Below, one piece after another: positions 1-8,116 of a DNA stretch of 64,000 nt. Each line of letters opens with the position of its first letter. Position 1 is the first letter of the stretch. The notes under the pieces were generated by a model that had not been told where the DNA came from, did no database searches, and worked only from the letters and a program-made list of their open reading frames with translations. A program made the position numbers and the translations under genes. Source of the stretch: Colwellia sp. 39_35_sub15_T18 (lineage in GTDB: Bacteria > Pseudomonadota > Gammaproteobacteria > Enterobacterales > Alteromonadaceae); NCBI GenBank assembly GCA_002162675.1, contig MAAE01000037.1:62001-126000 (forward strand), read 5' to 3'.

Positions 1-199
1 GCAGTGCTTCGTTCTCTTCTTTTGGCGAAATTTCTTTTATTTCTTCACGAATAATATCGTTACACAATTCAACACATTCATCGCAAACAAATACTGATGG
101 GCCAGCGATTAGTTTACGTACTTCGTGTTGGCTTTTGCCACAAAACGAACAGTAAAGTAACTTGCCGCTATCACCGTCACCACTTTTAATATCGGTCAT
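1..199 (-). CDS. clpX: ATP-dependent Clp protease ATPase subunit ClpX (N-terminal part, cut by window edge)
   Basis: Only the first 66 codons lie in the window; the gene continues beyond base 1. The reading frame begins [20 protein letters not shown] and carries the ClpX N-terminal C4 zinc finger: CSFC near residues 17-20 and CDEC near 41-44. In the family this domain dimerises and binds substrates and adaptors, while the missing AAA+ part unfolds substrates for ClpP. It lies downstream of clpP on the same strand, the usual gammaproteobacterial order tig-clpP-clpX, separated by 151 bp. Identification is secure; the rest of the protein cannot be judged. Confidence 0.95.
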   Translation of the reverse strand, partial: MTDIKSGDGDSGKLLYCSFCGKSQHEVRKLIAGPSVFVCDECVELCNDIIREEIKEISPKEENEAL

Positions 200-350
200 G
201 CCCTACCTCTAAATCTAATAAATCCATTAACTACTACTATTTCTAATTACACTATCACTGTAAATAAATTATAGCATAGTAGTCATTTAATCATTTTCTA
301 ACTGACATTAAACACATTAATGCCAGTTAACAGTTATTGTTAAAATGAAA

Positions 351-1022
351 CTAACTGTTTCTTTGTTCTAATATGGCGTCAACTAAGCCATATTCAACCG
401 CACTTTCTGCACTTAAGAAATTATCACGGTCAGTATCTTTAGAAACGGTTTCAAGTGGTTGCCCGGTATGCTCTGCCATTAAACGATTTAATTTATCTTT
501 AATGTATAAAATTTCTTTTGCATGAATCTCAAAATCAGAGGCTTGCCCTTGGAATCCGCCCAAAGGTTGATGGATCATCACTCGTGCATTCGGTAAACAA
601 TAACGCTTACCTTTTTCACCACCTGAGAGTAAAAATGCCCCCATACTTGCCGCTTGACCAATACAAACTGTGCTGATGTTAGGCTTGATAAACTTCATAG
701 TATCGTAAATTGCCATGCCCGCAGTTACAGAGCCACCTGGCGAATTTATATAGAGAAAAATATCTTTTTCTGGGCTTTCAGACTCTAAAAACAGTAACTG
801 AGCAATAATTAAATTAGCCATGTGATCTTCAACCTGACCACATAGAAAAATCACTCGCTCTTTAAGTAAGCGTGAATAAATATCATAAGAACGCTCACCT
901 TTAGCAGTTTGTTCAACTACCATAGGCACTAAAGCACTTTCAATTGCGCTAGCTGAGCCTGAGTTTGTTGCCGAAGAATGAGCTTGAGACATGTTTTGAG
1001 AGTTAAACTGAGAATTAAACAA
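351..1022 (-). CDS. clpP: ATP-dependent Clp protease proteolytic subunit ClpP
   Basis: Serine peptidase that forms the barrel chamber degrading proteins unfolded by ClpX or ClpA. The catalytic triad is visible: Ser126 in GQAASMGAF, His151 in MIHQPLGG and Asp200 in DRDNF. The frame starts at a TTG preceded by GGAAGG at suitable spacing; an ATG ten codons later (base 992) is the alternative. The first 30 residues are low-complexity (Ser/Asn/Gln/Ala) and are probably a cleaved propeptide, as ClpP is self-processed. It lies between tig and clpX, all on the minus strand. The family is certain; the start codon is less so. Confidence 0.96.
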   Translation of the reverse strand: MFNSQFNSQNMSQAHSSATNSGSASAIESALVPMVVEQTAKGERSYDIYSRLLKERVIFLCGQVEDHMANLIIAQLLFLESESPEKDIFLYINSPGGSVTAGMAIYDTMKFIKPNISTVCIGQAASMGAFLLSGGEKGKRYCLPNARVMIHQPLGGFQGQASDFEIHAKEILYIKDKLNRLMAEHTGQPLETVSKDTDRDNFLSAESAVEYGLVDAILEQRNS

Positions 1023-1049
1023 ATGTATTCCTTCCCTTTATAAAAAGTA

Positions 1050-1081
1050 AAATGGCTTATATGTTTCCATATAAGCCATTT
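1050..1081 (-). terminator. Hairpin between tig and clpP
   Basis: A perfect 14-bp inverted repeat (1050-1063 with 1068-1081, loop TTTC) lies just after the tig stop. On the minus strand it is followed by a short T-rich stretch. It probably ends or attenuates tig transcription before clpP; a role as an mRNA 3'-end stabiliser is also possible. Confidence 0.7.
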
Positions 1082-1130
1082 AAGCGATTGCTTAGCTTAA
1101 TGTCAATCGAAAATAGAACAGATAGGTATA

Positions 1131-2438
1131 TTACTTACCTTCTGGGTTCATAATATCTTTAAAGCTAGCTTTTTTATCTTCTACTTTCGCTTTTTCAACT
1201 AAAAGCTCTACCGCTTGCTCTTCTAAAGCAACGTTCTGCATTTGCTGCATTAACTCTTTGTTGTTGGCGTAGTATTCAATAACTTCTTTTGGATCTTCAT
1301 AAGCAGATGCTGCAGTAGCGATTAACTCATCGACTTTAGCGCCATCAACTTTGATTTCATTAACCTTAATCACTTCACCTAAAAGTAAACCAATTTTAAC
1401 GCGACGTTCAGCTTGCTCGGTAAACATTTCGCTTGGCAATTCAGGTAAGTTATTAGGGTCCATTTGACCTTGGAAACGTTGCATTGCTTGTTGACGTAAT
1501 ACATCAACTTCTTGAGCAACTAAAGCCGCAGGAACACCCACTTCGTGGCTTGCTAATAAACCTTCAATCACTTGCTCTTTAACTTTAGCCTTTACAGCTT
1601 GAGTTAATTCACGCGCCATGTTTTTGCCAACTTCTTCGCGTAAGGCTTCAACACCACCTTCTTCGACACCGAAAAGTTTAGCGAATTCTTCATCTACTTT
1701 AGGTAATACAGCGCCTTCAGTTTTATGAACAACAATATCAAACTCTGCTTCTTTACCTTTTAGGTTTTCTGCATGGTAATCGTCAGGGAAAGTAACTGAA
1801 ATAGTTTTCTCTTCGCCCGCTTTCATACCGGTGATTTCTTTTTCAAAACCTGGGATCATGCGACCAGCGCCAAGCTCAAGTTCAAAACCTTCGGCTTTGC
1901 CACCTTCAAACTCTTCACCGTCAACACGACCATTAAAGTCAAGTGTTAACTTGTCGCCTTTTTTCGATTTACGTTTGTTTTCTTTCCATGTTTGATGTTG
2001 CTTTTGCAACGTTTCAAACATTTCATCTAAATCTTCATCTGTCACTTCAACAGCTGGACGTTCTACAGTAATTTCTTCTAAAGCTTTAAGTTCAACTTCA
2101 GGATAAACTTCAAACGTGGCTTCAAACTCTAACGCTTTACCATCTTCATTACTTTTAGCGGTAAAAGCTGGGCGACCTGCTGGATTAATTTTTTCAGCAA
2201 CGATTGCATCAACAAAGCTGCGCTGCATGATTTCACCAGCAACTTCTTGGCGAACAGAAGCACCGTAACGTTTTTGAATAACTGATGGTGGAACTTTACC
2301 TGGACGGAAACCATTGATACGCTGGGTTTTAGCAACTTGACGAAGACGGTTTTTAACTTCAACATCTACTGTTTCGGCAGGAACAGAAATAGTCAAACGA
2401 CGTTCCAAACCTTGTGTAGTCTCAACTGAAACTTGCAT
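1131..2438 (-). CDS. tig: Trigger factor, ribosome-associated chaperone and peptidyl-prolyl isomerase
   Basis: Binds ribosomal protein L23 at the exit tunnel and shields nascent chains. At 435 residues it has the usual length. The N-terminal ribosome-binding domain includes the signature GFRPGKVP near residues 43-50. The central FKBP-like domain lies at about 160-245 ([19 protein letters not shown]-like segment), followed by the helical C-terminal cradle. The start is an ATG behind a GAGG ribosome-binding site, and the N-terminus [15 protein letters not shown] matches the family. It is the first gene of the tig-clpP-clpX cluster, with the 250 bp upstream free for its promoter. Confidence 0.97.
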   Translation of the reverse strand: MQVSVETTQGLERRLTISVPAETVDVEVKNRLRQVAKTQRINGFRPGKVPPSVIQKRYGASVRQEVAGEIMQRSFVDAIVAEKINPAGRPAFTAKSNEDGKALEFEATFEVYPEVELKALEEITVERPAVEVTDEDLDEMFETLQKQHQTWKENKRKSKKGDKLTLDFNGRVDGEEFEGGKAEGFELELGAGRMIPGFEKEITGMKAGEEKTISVTFPDDYHAENLKGKEAEFDIVVHKTEGAVLPKVDEEFAKLFGVEEGGVEALREEVGKNMARELTQAVKAKVKEQVIEGLLASHEVGVPAALVAQEVDVLRQQAMQRFQGQMDPNNLPELPSEMFTEQAERRVKIGLLLGEVIKVNEIKVDGAKVDELIATAASAYEDPKEVIEYYANNKELMQQMQNVALEEQAVELLVEKAKVEDKKASFKDIMNPEGK

Positions 2439-2627
2439 TTATATACCTCAAAACTTAGCGTGCTACGCTATTTAATATGCACCTTACTTTTTTAATTGAT
2501 TCACTTCTTTAAGTAAACACAAAAACAAAAGATGCTTTGCTCATACGAACGGTTAAAATTTGTGACGCAGAATTATAGCGAGGCTTCAAACAAGATACAA
2601 GAGCTAAGTTAAAGGGTATTAATTTTT

Positions 2628-2693
2628 GTAGAAACGGTTTTAGCCGAGAACTCTCTAAGTTAAAACATCGGGGATGATTCTCCTCCTACAAAA
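2628..2693. repeat. Degenerate REP-like inverted repeat element
   Basis: This stretch has the form TGTAG-AAACGG-TTTT-AGCCGAGA, a spacer, then CGGGGATGATTCTCCTCCTACA. It parallels the cleaner element at 50362-50427 (TGTAGGAGCGGCTTTAGCCGCGA ending in CCTCCCTACA). The outer TGTAG/CTACA ends are inverted and the inner arms are small palindromes, as in REP/BIME elements. It is degenerate here and lies between tig and the tRNA repeats. Confidence 0.5.
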
Positions 2694-2710
2694 AATCAAA
2701 AATAAGAGGT

Positions 2711-2840
2711 CGTGGTGAGGCAAGATTACTTCGTACATCCTGTACTTCGCCCTTCGGGCCGCACTGCGTGCGTTCAAAATCGTTCCCGACGATTTTGTCG
2801 AACTTGCGACTGAACTTGATGACACCCAAACCAATGATTG
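2711..2840 (-). pseudogene. tRNA-Pro remnant A with 70-nt insert in the T-loop
   Basis: Read on the minus strand, the 3' part matches tRNA-Pro (acceptor/T-stem bases at 2716-2727). A 70-nt insert at 2728-2797 follows, then the other half of the T-arm and a decayed anticodon region (TCGAACTTGCGAC at 2798-2810, CCCAAACCAA near 2825-2834). The insert holds several short hairpins: GTAC..GTAC, GCCC TTC GGGC, GCAC TGC GTGC and AATCGT TCCCG ACGATT. It cannot fold as a functional tRNA. The same insert recurs in copies B and C. Confidence 0.75.
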
Positions 2841-2868
2841 GTGCTTTAAAAGAATAAAAAAGAAAAAG

Positions 2869-2975
2869 TGGTCGGTGATGCAAGATTACTATGTACATCC
2901 TGTACTTCGCCCTTCGGGTCGCACTGCGTGCGTTCAAAATCGTTCCCGACGCTTTTGTCGAATTGCTTCGCAAGT
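2869..2975 (-). pseudogene. tRNA-Pro remnant B with the same 70-nt insert
   Basis: It begins with the tRNA-Pro 3' end (GGTCGGTGATGCAAGATT at 2870-2887 on the plus strand). The insert occupies 2888-2957 and differs from copy A by only a few bases. After the insert, TCGAATTGCTTCGCAAGTTC shows a rearranged T-arm and no anticodon arm remains. It is clearly homologous to copies A and C. Confidence 0.75.
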
Positions 2976-3031
2976 TCTCGTGCCCAATATAGTTTTGTTT
3001 TGTGCTGAGATTATTGAGAAAGTAAAGAAAG

Positions 3032-3145
3032 TAGTCGGTGATGCAAGATTACTATGTACATCCTGTACTTCGCCCTTCAGGTCGCACTGCGTACGTTCAA
3101 AATCGTTCCCGACGCTTTTGTCGAATTGCTTCGCAAGTTCTTGCG
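3032..3145 (-). pseudogene. tRNA-Pro remnant C with the same 70-nt insert
   Basis: Third copy: the tRNA-Pro 3' end (GTCGGTGATGCAAGATT) ends at 3050, the insert spans 3051-3120, and TCGAATTGCTTCGCAAGTTC follows as in copy B. The insert has one change in the GCCCTTCGGG hairpin (CTTCAGG) and one in the next (GTACG), so these hairpins are not being kept intact. It lies 48 bp downstream, in the direction of transcription, of the intact tRNA-Pro at 3194-3270. Confidence 0.75.
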
Positions 3146-3193
3146 GTCTATATATTTTTGAGTTTACTGACTTACTGGAGAGTTAACTAAAAG

Positions 3194-3270
3194 TGGTCGG
3201 TGATGCAAGATTCGAACTTGCGACCCCTTGGACCCAAACCAAGTGCGCTACCAAACTGCGCTAATCACCG
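3194..3270 (-). tRNA. tRNA-Pro (anticodon TGG), last intact gene of the tRNA operon
   Basis: Read on the minus strand it folds as a 77-nt cloverleaf with encoded CCA (3194-3196). The acceptor is CGGTGAT paired with ATCACCG, the anticodon stem CTTGG/CCAAG holds loop TTTGGGT giving anticodon TGG, and the T-arm is GCAAG TTCGAAT CTTGC. It is nearly identical to the Pro tRNA at 3838-3914, with a difference in the D-loop. In E. coli a Pro tRNA also closes the argX-hisR-leuT-proM operon. Confidence 0.95.
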
Positions 3271-3314
3271 ATTTCTTAGATACTTAAACGATGGGTATCG
3301 AAAAAACAAAAACA

Positions 3315-3409
3315 TGGGGTGGCTAAAGGGACTTGAACCCTCGCTTACCCTGAAATAACGGAATCACCTGTGATGGCTATCGTCTACACTAGATAACGTT
3401 AAACCTAAA
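3315..3409 (-). pseudogene. Chimeric tRNA-His remnant 1
   Basis: On the minus strand the 3' end (GAGGGTTCAAGTCCCTTTAGCCACCCCA) is identical to the intact tRNA-His at 3510-3586, and GTGATTCCG of its anticodon stem is kept. The D-arm and variable regions are replaced (GTAGACGATAGCCATCACAG; TTATTTCAGGGTAA), so no His cloverleaf forms. The replaced parts loosely recall a Leu tRNA with its long variable arm, and a Leu gene occupies this slot in E. coli. Non-functional, or at best an unusual RNA. Confidence 0.6.
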
Positions 3410-3509
3410 ACATTAGGTGGTTAAAGGACTGGAATCCTCGCTTACCCTGAAATAACGGAATCACCTGTGATGGCTATCGTCTACATTAAATATCGTTAAA
3501 TCTAAAATA
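3410..3509 (-). pseudogene. Chimeric tRNA-His remnant 2
   Basis: A second tandem copy of the same chimera, about 95 bp from the first. From CTCGCTTACCCTGAAATAAC through TGGCTATCGTCTAC the two copies are identical. The acceptor/T-arm side has decayed here (GGTGGTTAAAGGACTGGAATCC). The pattern indicates duplication of an already rearranged unit followed by drift. Confidence 0.6.
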
Positions 3510-3586
3510 TGGGGTGGCTAAAGGGACTTGAACCCTCGACAACCGGAATCACAATCCGGGGCTCTACCAACTGAGCTATAGCCACC
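3510..3586 (-). tRNA. tRNA-His (anticodon GTG)
   Basis: The minus-strand cloverleaf is complete: acceptor GTGGCTA with the His-specific extra G at position -1 (base 3586), D-arm AGCTCAGTTGGTAGAGC, anticodon stem CCGGA TTGTGAT TCCGG giving GTG, T-arm GAGGG TTCAAGT CCCTT and an encoded CCA at 3510-3512. The discriminator C opposite G-1 is visible. It lies between the Arg tRNA and the Pro tRNA, the Arg-His-(Leu)-Pro order seen in E. coli. Confidence 0.96.
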
Positions 3587-3617
3587 ATTATTCTTTTTCC
3601 ATACTCAATAAAAAGTA

Positions 3618-3694
<77 letters not shown>

Positions 3695-3748
3695 ACATTA
3701 ACCTACAAAAGCATTATCTTCATTCTTATAAAGAGAATAAAGAAAAAG

Positions 3749-3811
3749 TGGTCGGTGATGCAAGATTCAAACTTACGACTGAACTTGACGATACCCAAAC
3801 CAATACTTGCT
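3749..3811 (-). pseudogene. tRNA-Pro remnant D without insert
   Basis: The 3' half of tRNA-Pro follows the intact copy at 3838-3914 by 26 bp. The CCA/acceptor (GTGGTCGGTGATGCAAGATT) is exact, but the T-arm has mutated (CAAACTTACGAC) and the anticodon region is broken (GAACTTGACGATACCCAAACCAA). It has no D-arm or 5' acceptor strand. Its decayed anticodon part is closely similar to that of copy A, so A and D share a common decayed ancestor; only A carries the 70-nt insert. Confidence 0.7.
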
Positions 3812-3837
3812 CTTTCAAATGTACTAAAAAGAAAAAG

Positions 3838-3914
3838 TGGTCGGTGATGCAAGATTCGAACTTGCGACCCCTTGGACCCAAACCAAGTGCGCTACCAAGC
3901 TGCGCTAATCACCG
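3838..3914 (-). tRNA. tRNA-Pro (anticodon TGG), first gene of the tRNA operon
   Basis: Complete cloverleaf with encoded CCA (3838-3840). The anticodon stem CTTGG/CCAAG holds TTTGGGT, giving TGG. The D-loop reads AGCGCAGCTTGGTAGCGC, whereas the other Pro copy has CAGTTTGG. It is promoter-proximal, about 74 nt after the predicted start of transcription, and is followed by remnant D. Confidence 0.95.
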
Positions 3915-3994
3915 ACATTCGTTTAAACAACACTAAAACCAAATAAAATTAAAGATAAATTCATTAAAAATTTAGCTGCTTTCAACGGGTGCGG

Positions 3995-4023
3995 ATATTA
4001 CCGAGTTGTGCTATTCCAGTCAA
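3995..4023 (-). promoter_or_regulatory. Strong stringent-type promoter of the tRNA operon
   Basis: On the minus strand TTGACT (4018-4023) is separated by exactly 17 bp from TAATAT (3995-4000). It is followed by the GC-rich discriminator CCGCACCCG. This is the classic layout of rRNA/tRNA promoters under ppGpp control. No other good promoter was seen between it and the tRNAs. Confidence 0.75.
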
Positions 4024-4272
4024 ACCTTTTTTATAAAAAAAGACGTGTTCGTTCACTTTTAACCCAACTTGGGTGATTAGTGTCTACTCTAATCAAATTA
4101 ACAAGTAAAAGTATTCCGTTTGCTAATATCTCTGCAGAATACCGTTATTGAGTTTTTCATGTGAATTTAATCTAACTCTTAACTATAACTAGCTTAGAGA
4201 TTATGGCAAAATAGCGCGGATTTTCTTAGCCCATTTATCTCATTAATTTATTCAAGGTCACAGTTAAGTATT

Positions 4273-5127
4273 ATGACGGCATCATTGATTGACGGCAAAG
4301 CTATTGCCAAACAACTTAGAAACACCGTAAAGGAAAAAGTTAACTTACGTGTTAGCAATGGCCAAAGAGCGCCCGGGTTAGCCGTGATTTTAGTGGGTTG
4401 CGATGCTGCATCTCAGGTGTATGTAAGTAGCAAGCGTAAAGCTTGTGAAGAGGTTGGCTTTGTATCTCGCTCTTACGACTTAGCAGCGACTACTTCACAA
4501 GATGAGTTATATCAACTAATTGATGAGCTCAATAATGATGATGCTATTGATGGCATTCTAGTACAGCTGCCGTTACCACAAGGGCTAGATGCTAATTTAA
4601 TCATTGAACATATAAACCCAGAAAAAGATGTTGATGGTTTCCACCCTGCCAATATGGGCAAGCTTGCTTTACGTCAGCCGGGGTTACGACCTTGTACGCC
4701 AAAAGGCATTATGAAGCTAATAGAGTCAACAGGCGTGAAGCCTCACGGTTTAGAGGCTTTGGTTGTTGGCGCATCAAATATTGTTGGTCGCCCAATGACG
4801 TTAGAATTATTACTTGCCGGTTGCACAGTAACTACCACACATAGATTCACTAAAAATCTTGAAGAAAAAGTACGAAATGCTGAGTTAATTGTGGTTGCGG
4901 TTGGTAAGCCTGCTTTTATTCCTGGCGAATGGATAAAAGATGGTGCCATTGTAATTGATGTTGGCGTTAACCGCTTAGCATCAGGGAAACTGATTGGTGA
5001 TGTTGACTTTGATGTTGCTAAAGAAAAAGCGGCTTTTATTACTCCTGTTCCCGGTGGCGTTGGCCCTATGACAGTGGCCAATTTAATTGAAAACACCTTA
5101 ATTGCCTGTGAGCAATTTGGAAAGTAG
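4273..5127 (+). CDS. folD: Bifunctional methylenetetrahydrofolate dehydrogenase / cyclohydrolase FolD
   Basis: Interconverts 5,10-methylene-, methenyl- and 10-formyl-tetrahydrofolate with NADP, supplying one-carbon units for purine and fMet synthesis. The 284-residue length is normal. The active-site motif [13 protein letters not shown] lies near residues 50-62 and LVQLPLPQ near 99-106. The NADP-binding segment [11 protein letters not shown] lies near 166-176, and [10 protein letters not shown] near 262-271 is the family signature. It is monocistronic and convergent with cysS. The start ATG follows an AAGGTCA site at suitable distance. Confidence 0.97.
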   Translation: MTASLIDGKAIAKQLRNTVKEKVNLRVSNGQRAPGLAVILVGCDAASQVYVSSKRKACEEVGFVSRSYDLAATTSQDELYQLIDELNNDDAIDGILVQLPLPQGLDANLIIEHINPEKDVDGFHPANMGKLALRQPGLRPCTPKGIMKLIESTGVKPHGLEALVVGASNIVGRPMTLELLLAGCTVTTTHRFTKNLEEKVRNAELIVVAVGKPAFIPGEWIKDGAIVIDVGVNRLASGKLIGDVDFDVAKEKAAFITPVPGGVGPMTVANLIENTLIACEQFGK

Positions 5128-5128
5128 T

Positions 5129-5194
5129 ATGTAGGCGGGAATTTATTCGCGCTTTTCTGTGCAAATAAACGCGCGGTTAAAACCCCGCCTACAT
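5129..5194. repeat. REP-like inverted repeat between folD and cysS
   Basis: Outer arms ATGTAGGCGGG (5129-5139) and CCCGCCTACAT (5184-5194) form an 11-bp inverted repeat. Inside are further partly paired arms (TTCGCGC / GCGCGG). It lies between two converging genes and may serve as a bidirectional terminator or mRNA 3'-end protector. It is related to the elements near 2628, 8071 and 50362. Confidence 0.65.
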
Positions 5195-5200
5195 ATTAAA

Positions 5201-6634
5201 TTACGCTTTACGCCAAGTGGTTTTACCGGCGCTGTCTTCTAGCACTATTTTCATCGCATTTAACTTATCTCTTGCTTCATCAGCAAGCGCCCAGTTTTTA
5301 TCGACCCGCGCTTGATTACGTTGCACAATAAGTGCTTCAATAACGGCTACTTCATCATCATCATTTTGCCCTTGCAAAAAGCTTTCTGGCTCAAGTTGCA
5401 GTAAGCCCATAACACCGCCTAACATTTTTAACGTTGCAGCAAGTCTTTCAACTTGTTCATTTACATGTGAATCGTGAGGTTGATCTTTTGCAACATTAAG
5501 CTCTTTCGCTATTTCAAATAAAACAGCAATCGCTTGTGGAGTATTAAAGTCATCATCCATCGCTTGGCAAAATTGCTGAACGTACGTTGATTCTTTATCT
5601 AAAGTAAAATCAGCACTTACCTTGACACCTCTTAGCGCGGTATAAATGCGCTCTAATGAGGCTCTTGCTTGTGTTAAATTATCTGTTGAGTAGTTTAACT
5701 GACTACGATAATGACCTGTCGTTAAGAAAAAACGTACCGTTTCAGCATCATATTGACTAAGTACGTCACGAATAGTGAAAAAGTTATCTAATGATTTAGA
5801 CATTTTTTCTTGATCGACCTGTACCATGCCGGTATGAATCCAATAATTCACATACGGGCTGTCAAGTGCACAGCAGCTTTGCGCCACTTCATTTTCATGA
5901 TGAGGAAATTGCAGATCTGAGCCACCACCATGAATATCAAAATGATGACCTAATACTTTGGCACTCATCGCTGAGCACTCAATATGCCAACCGGGACGAC
6001 CTTCCCCCCACGGCGACGACCAACTTGGCTCTCCGGGCTTGGCCGACTTCCATAACACGAAATCTAATGGATTATTTTTTGATTGATCAACATCAACTCT
6101 TGAACCCACTTGTAGTTGCTCTAAATTTTGACCACTTAATTTACCGTAATCAGCGTAGCTTGAAACATCAAACAACACATCGCCCTCATCTGAAGCATTG
6201 GTACTATTACTAGTATGATCGCCAGCAATATAAGCATGCTTTTTTGCTACTAAGGTTGCGATCATGGCAATAATTTCATCGATATGTGTAGTGACACGAG
6301 GCTCAAGATCAGGACGTGCCATATTCAACGCATCAAAGTCTTCATGCATGTCAGCAATAGTGCGTTCAGTTAGCTGCTCTGGCGTTTCGTTATTTTTCGC
6401 AGCACGATTGATAATTTTGTCCTCAACATCGGTGATGTTGCGCACGTAATTTACCTCAAAATCTGAAAACCTCATATAACGAGCAATATTATCAAAGCTG
6501 ATATAAGTACGCGCATGACCGATATGGCATAAATCGTAAACCGTGCAACCACAAACATACAATCCTACTTTACCAGGGTTAATCGGGGTAAAAACTTCCT
6601 TTTTACGGGTTAAAGTATTGTATATCTGTAACAT
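5201..6634 (-). CDS. cysS: Cysteinyl-tRNA synthetase
   Basis: Class I aminoacyl-tRNA synthetase charging tRNA-Cys. CHIGHARTY (HIGH motif) lies near residues 33-41 and EKMSKSLDN (KMSKS) in the middle. Zinc ligands are seen in [18 protein letters not shown] and [14 protein letters not shown] 6634 ([13 protein letters not shown]) fits the family N-terminus and has GGAG upstream; an in-frame TTG four codons earlier is less likely. About 477 residues, normal length. It carries a somewhat extended Asn/Ser/Asp-rich loop after residue 140 ([13 protein letters not shown]). It faces folD. Confidence 0.97.
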   Translation of the reverse strand: MLQIYNTLTRKKEVFTPINPGKVGLYVCGCTVYDLCHIGHARTYISFDNIARYMRFSDFEVNYVRNITDVEDKIINRAAKNNETPEQLTERTIADMHEDFDALNMARPDLEPRVTTHIDEIIAMIATLVAKKHAYIAGDHTSNSTNASDEGDVLFDVSSYADYGKLSGQNLEQLQVGSRVDVDQSKNNPLDFVLWKSAKPGEPSWSSPWGEGRPGWHIECSAMSAKVLGHHFDIHGGGSDLQFPHHENEVAQSCCALDSPYVNYWIHTGMVQVDQEKMSKSLDNFFTIRDVLSQYDAETVRFFLTTGHYRSQLNYSTDNLTQARASLERIYTALRGVKVSADFTLDKESTYVQQFCQAMDDDFNTPQAIAVLFEIAKELNVAKDQPHDSHVNEQVERLAATLKMLGGVMGLLQLEPESFLQGQNDDDEVAVIEALIVQRNQARVDKNWALADEARDKLNAMKIVLEDSAGKTTWRKA

Positions 6635-6798
6635 AAGGGTCAACAACTCCAGCTAATTAAAATGATTATTGTCTAAATTGACAGTGGATTGTACCCCAAG
6701 CGTACTTTTGAATCACCATAGCAGATGCACTTTATATCAACTTAGCGTACAATTTGGCTAAATTTTTTTCCGCTCTAACAAAAAGTAACGAGAACCCT

Positions 6799-7290
6799 AT
6801 GATTATTTTTAAAACTACCCTTGGCGATATTAAAATTGAATTAGATTTTGATAAAGCACCTGTTACTGCAAAAAACTTCCAACAATATGTTGAAGAAGGT
6901 CACTACAACGGCACTATTTTTCACCGTGTTATCAAAGGCTTTATGGCACAAGGTGGCGGTTTTGCTCCTGGCTTAGAAGAAAAAGAAACCCGTGCTAGCA
7001 TCCAAAATGAAGCCAGTAATGGCCTAGGAAATAAACGTGGTACATTAGCGATGGCGCGTACTCAAGAGCCACATTCAGCTTCAGCACAATTTTTCATCAA
7101 CTTATCTGACAATGACTTTTTAGATTTTAAAAATGAATCTGTACAAGGTTGGGGATATTGTGTTTTTGGTGAAGTTGTAGAAGGTATGGATGTTATTGAT
7201 AAAATGGCCTTAGTGGAAACCGGCAATATGCATGGTCACGGCGACGTGCCAAAAGACGATATTTTAATTGAATCTGCTATCGTTGAGTAA
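6799..7290 (+). CDS. ppiB: Cytoplasmic peptidyl-prolyl cis-trans isomerase B (cyclophilin type)
   Basis: Cyclophilin catalysing proline isomerisation. Visible family motifs are [31 protein letters not shown] and [16 protein letters not shown]. The start is taken at ATG 6799 ([10 protein letters not shown]), giving 163 residues like E. coli PpiB. An upstream in-frame extension of 15 codons lacks homology. There is no signal peptide, so it is cytoplasmic. Its 3' end overlaps the start of lpxH, as in E. coli where ppiB precedes lpxH. Confidence 0.96.
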   Translation: MIIFKTTLGDIKIELDFDKAPVTAKNFQQYVEEGHYNGTIFHRVIKGFMAQGGGFAPGLEEKETRASIQNEASNGLGNKRGTLAMARTQEPHSASAQFFINLSDNDFLDFKNESVQGWGYCVFGEVVEGMDVIDKMALVETGNMHGHGDVPKDDILIESAIVE

Positions 7291-8041
7291 TTTACCTTCA
7301 AGTAATCAGCAACAACAAGTCACGTACTTTATTGCTGATTTACATTTAGCGCAAAACAGGCCTGATATCACCGCCTGTTTTTTACGCTTTTTGAAAAATG
7401 AAGCCATAAAAGCACAAACACTTTATATTTTAGGTGATTTATTCGAAGCGTGGATTGGTGATGATGATGATAGTGACTTTGTCGCCACCATTGCCAACGC
7501 CCTTACTACCTTGAGTAATACTGGCGTAAAAATTTATTACATTCATGGTAATCGTGATTTTTTACTTGGCCAACGTTTCGCAAAAAAATCATCAATGGTG
7601 TTATTGCCTGAAGTAGACTTAATACAATTATACGGACAAACAGCGGTAGTGATGCATGGTGACACGCTTTGCACTAAAGATATTGCCTATCAAGAATTTC
7701 GTAAAAAGTCACGCTCATGGTGGTGGCAAGCAATGATCAAAAGCTTACCATTATTTGTTCGTAAGAAAATTGCCGCTAATTATCGTAAGAAAAGTGCCGC
7801 AGCAACATCAATGAAATCACAAGACATTATGGATGTTACTCCTAAGGAAGTGGTGAATTGCCTGGAAAGTTACCAAAGCCAACTATTGATCCATGGCCAT
7901 ACTCACAGACCCGCAGTACACGCTATTAGCGCCAATGGCGATAAAGCGCAACGCATCGTACTCGGAGATTGGTACGAGCAAGGTGCTTGGTTAAAAGTAA
8001 CGCCGACCAGTATGGAGCTAATGAACAAGCCTTTTAAATAA
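7283..8041 (+). CDS. lpxH: UDP-2,3-diacylglucosamine diphosphatase LpxH
   Basis: Metallophosphoesterase that hydrolyses UDP-2,3-diacylglucosamine to lipid X in lipid A synthesis, acting at the inner face of the cytoplasmic membrane. Metal-binding motifs are present: [32 protein letters not shown] and HGHTHRPA. No ATG exists near the conserved N-terminus; TTG 7283 gives MSNLPSSN before [10 protein letters not shown], and TTG 7268 is the alternative. Either start lies inside the last codons of ppiB, so translation is probably coupled. Confidence 0.93.
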   Translation: MSNLPSSNQQQQVTYFIADLHLAQNRPDITACFLRFLKNEAIKAQTLYILGDLFEAWIGDDDDSDFVATIANALTTLSNTGVKIYYIHGNRDFLLGQRFAKKSSMVLLPEVDLIQLYGQTAVVMHGDTLCTKDIAYQEFRKKSRSWWWQAMIKSLPLFVRKKIAANYRKKSAAATSMKSQDIMDVTPKEVVNCLESYQSQLLIHGHTHRPAVHAISANGDKAQRIVLGDWYEQGAWLKVTPTSMELMNKPFK

Positions 8042-8070
8042 GATGATAAGGTGTCGTTAAGTTACGGTAG

Positions 8071-8116
8071 CTTTAACGGGAATATTTTCTTTCAATAATA
8101 AGCCGCCTACAAAGTT
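8071..8116. repeat. Partial REP-like element between lpxH and miaE
   Basis: The segment GCTTTAACGGGAATATT, a short spacer and AATAAGCCGCCTACA resembles the inner and outer arms of the elements at 5129 and 50362. Only one outer arm (GCCGCCTACA) is well kept. It lies in the gap between two convergent genes, as does the copy at 5129. Confidence 0.4.

Noticed and set aside
2711-3145. Possible CRISPR array, because similar units recur
   Set aside because: Units are about 100-160 bp, homologous throughout to tRNA-Pro plus one insert, and unequally spaced. There are no short repeats with unique spacers and no cas genes.
2686-3186. Open frames on both strands across the tRNA remnants (about 95 and 103 codons)
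   Set aside because: They run through duplicated tRNA-derived DNA, repeat the same translated segments and have no ribosome-binding sites.
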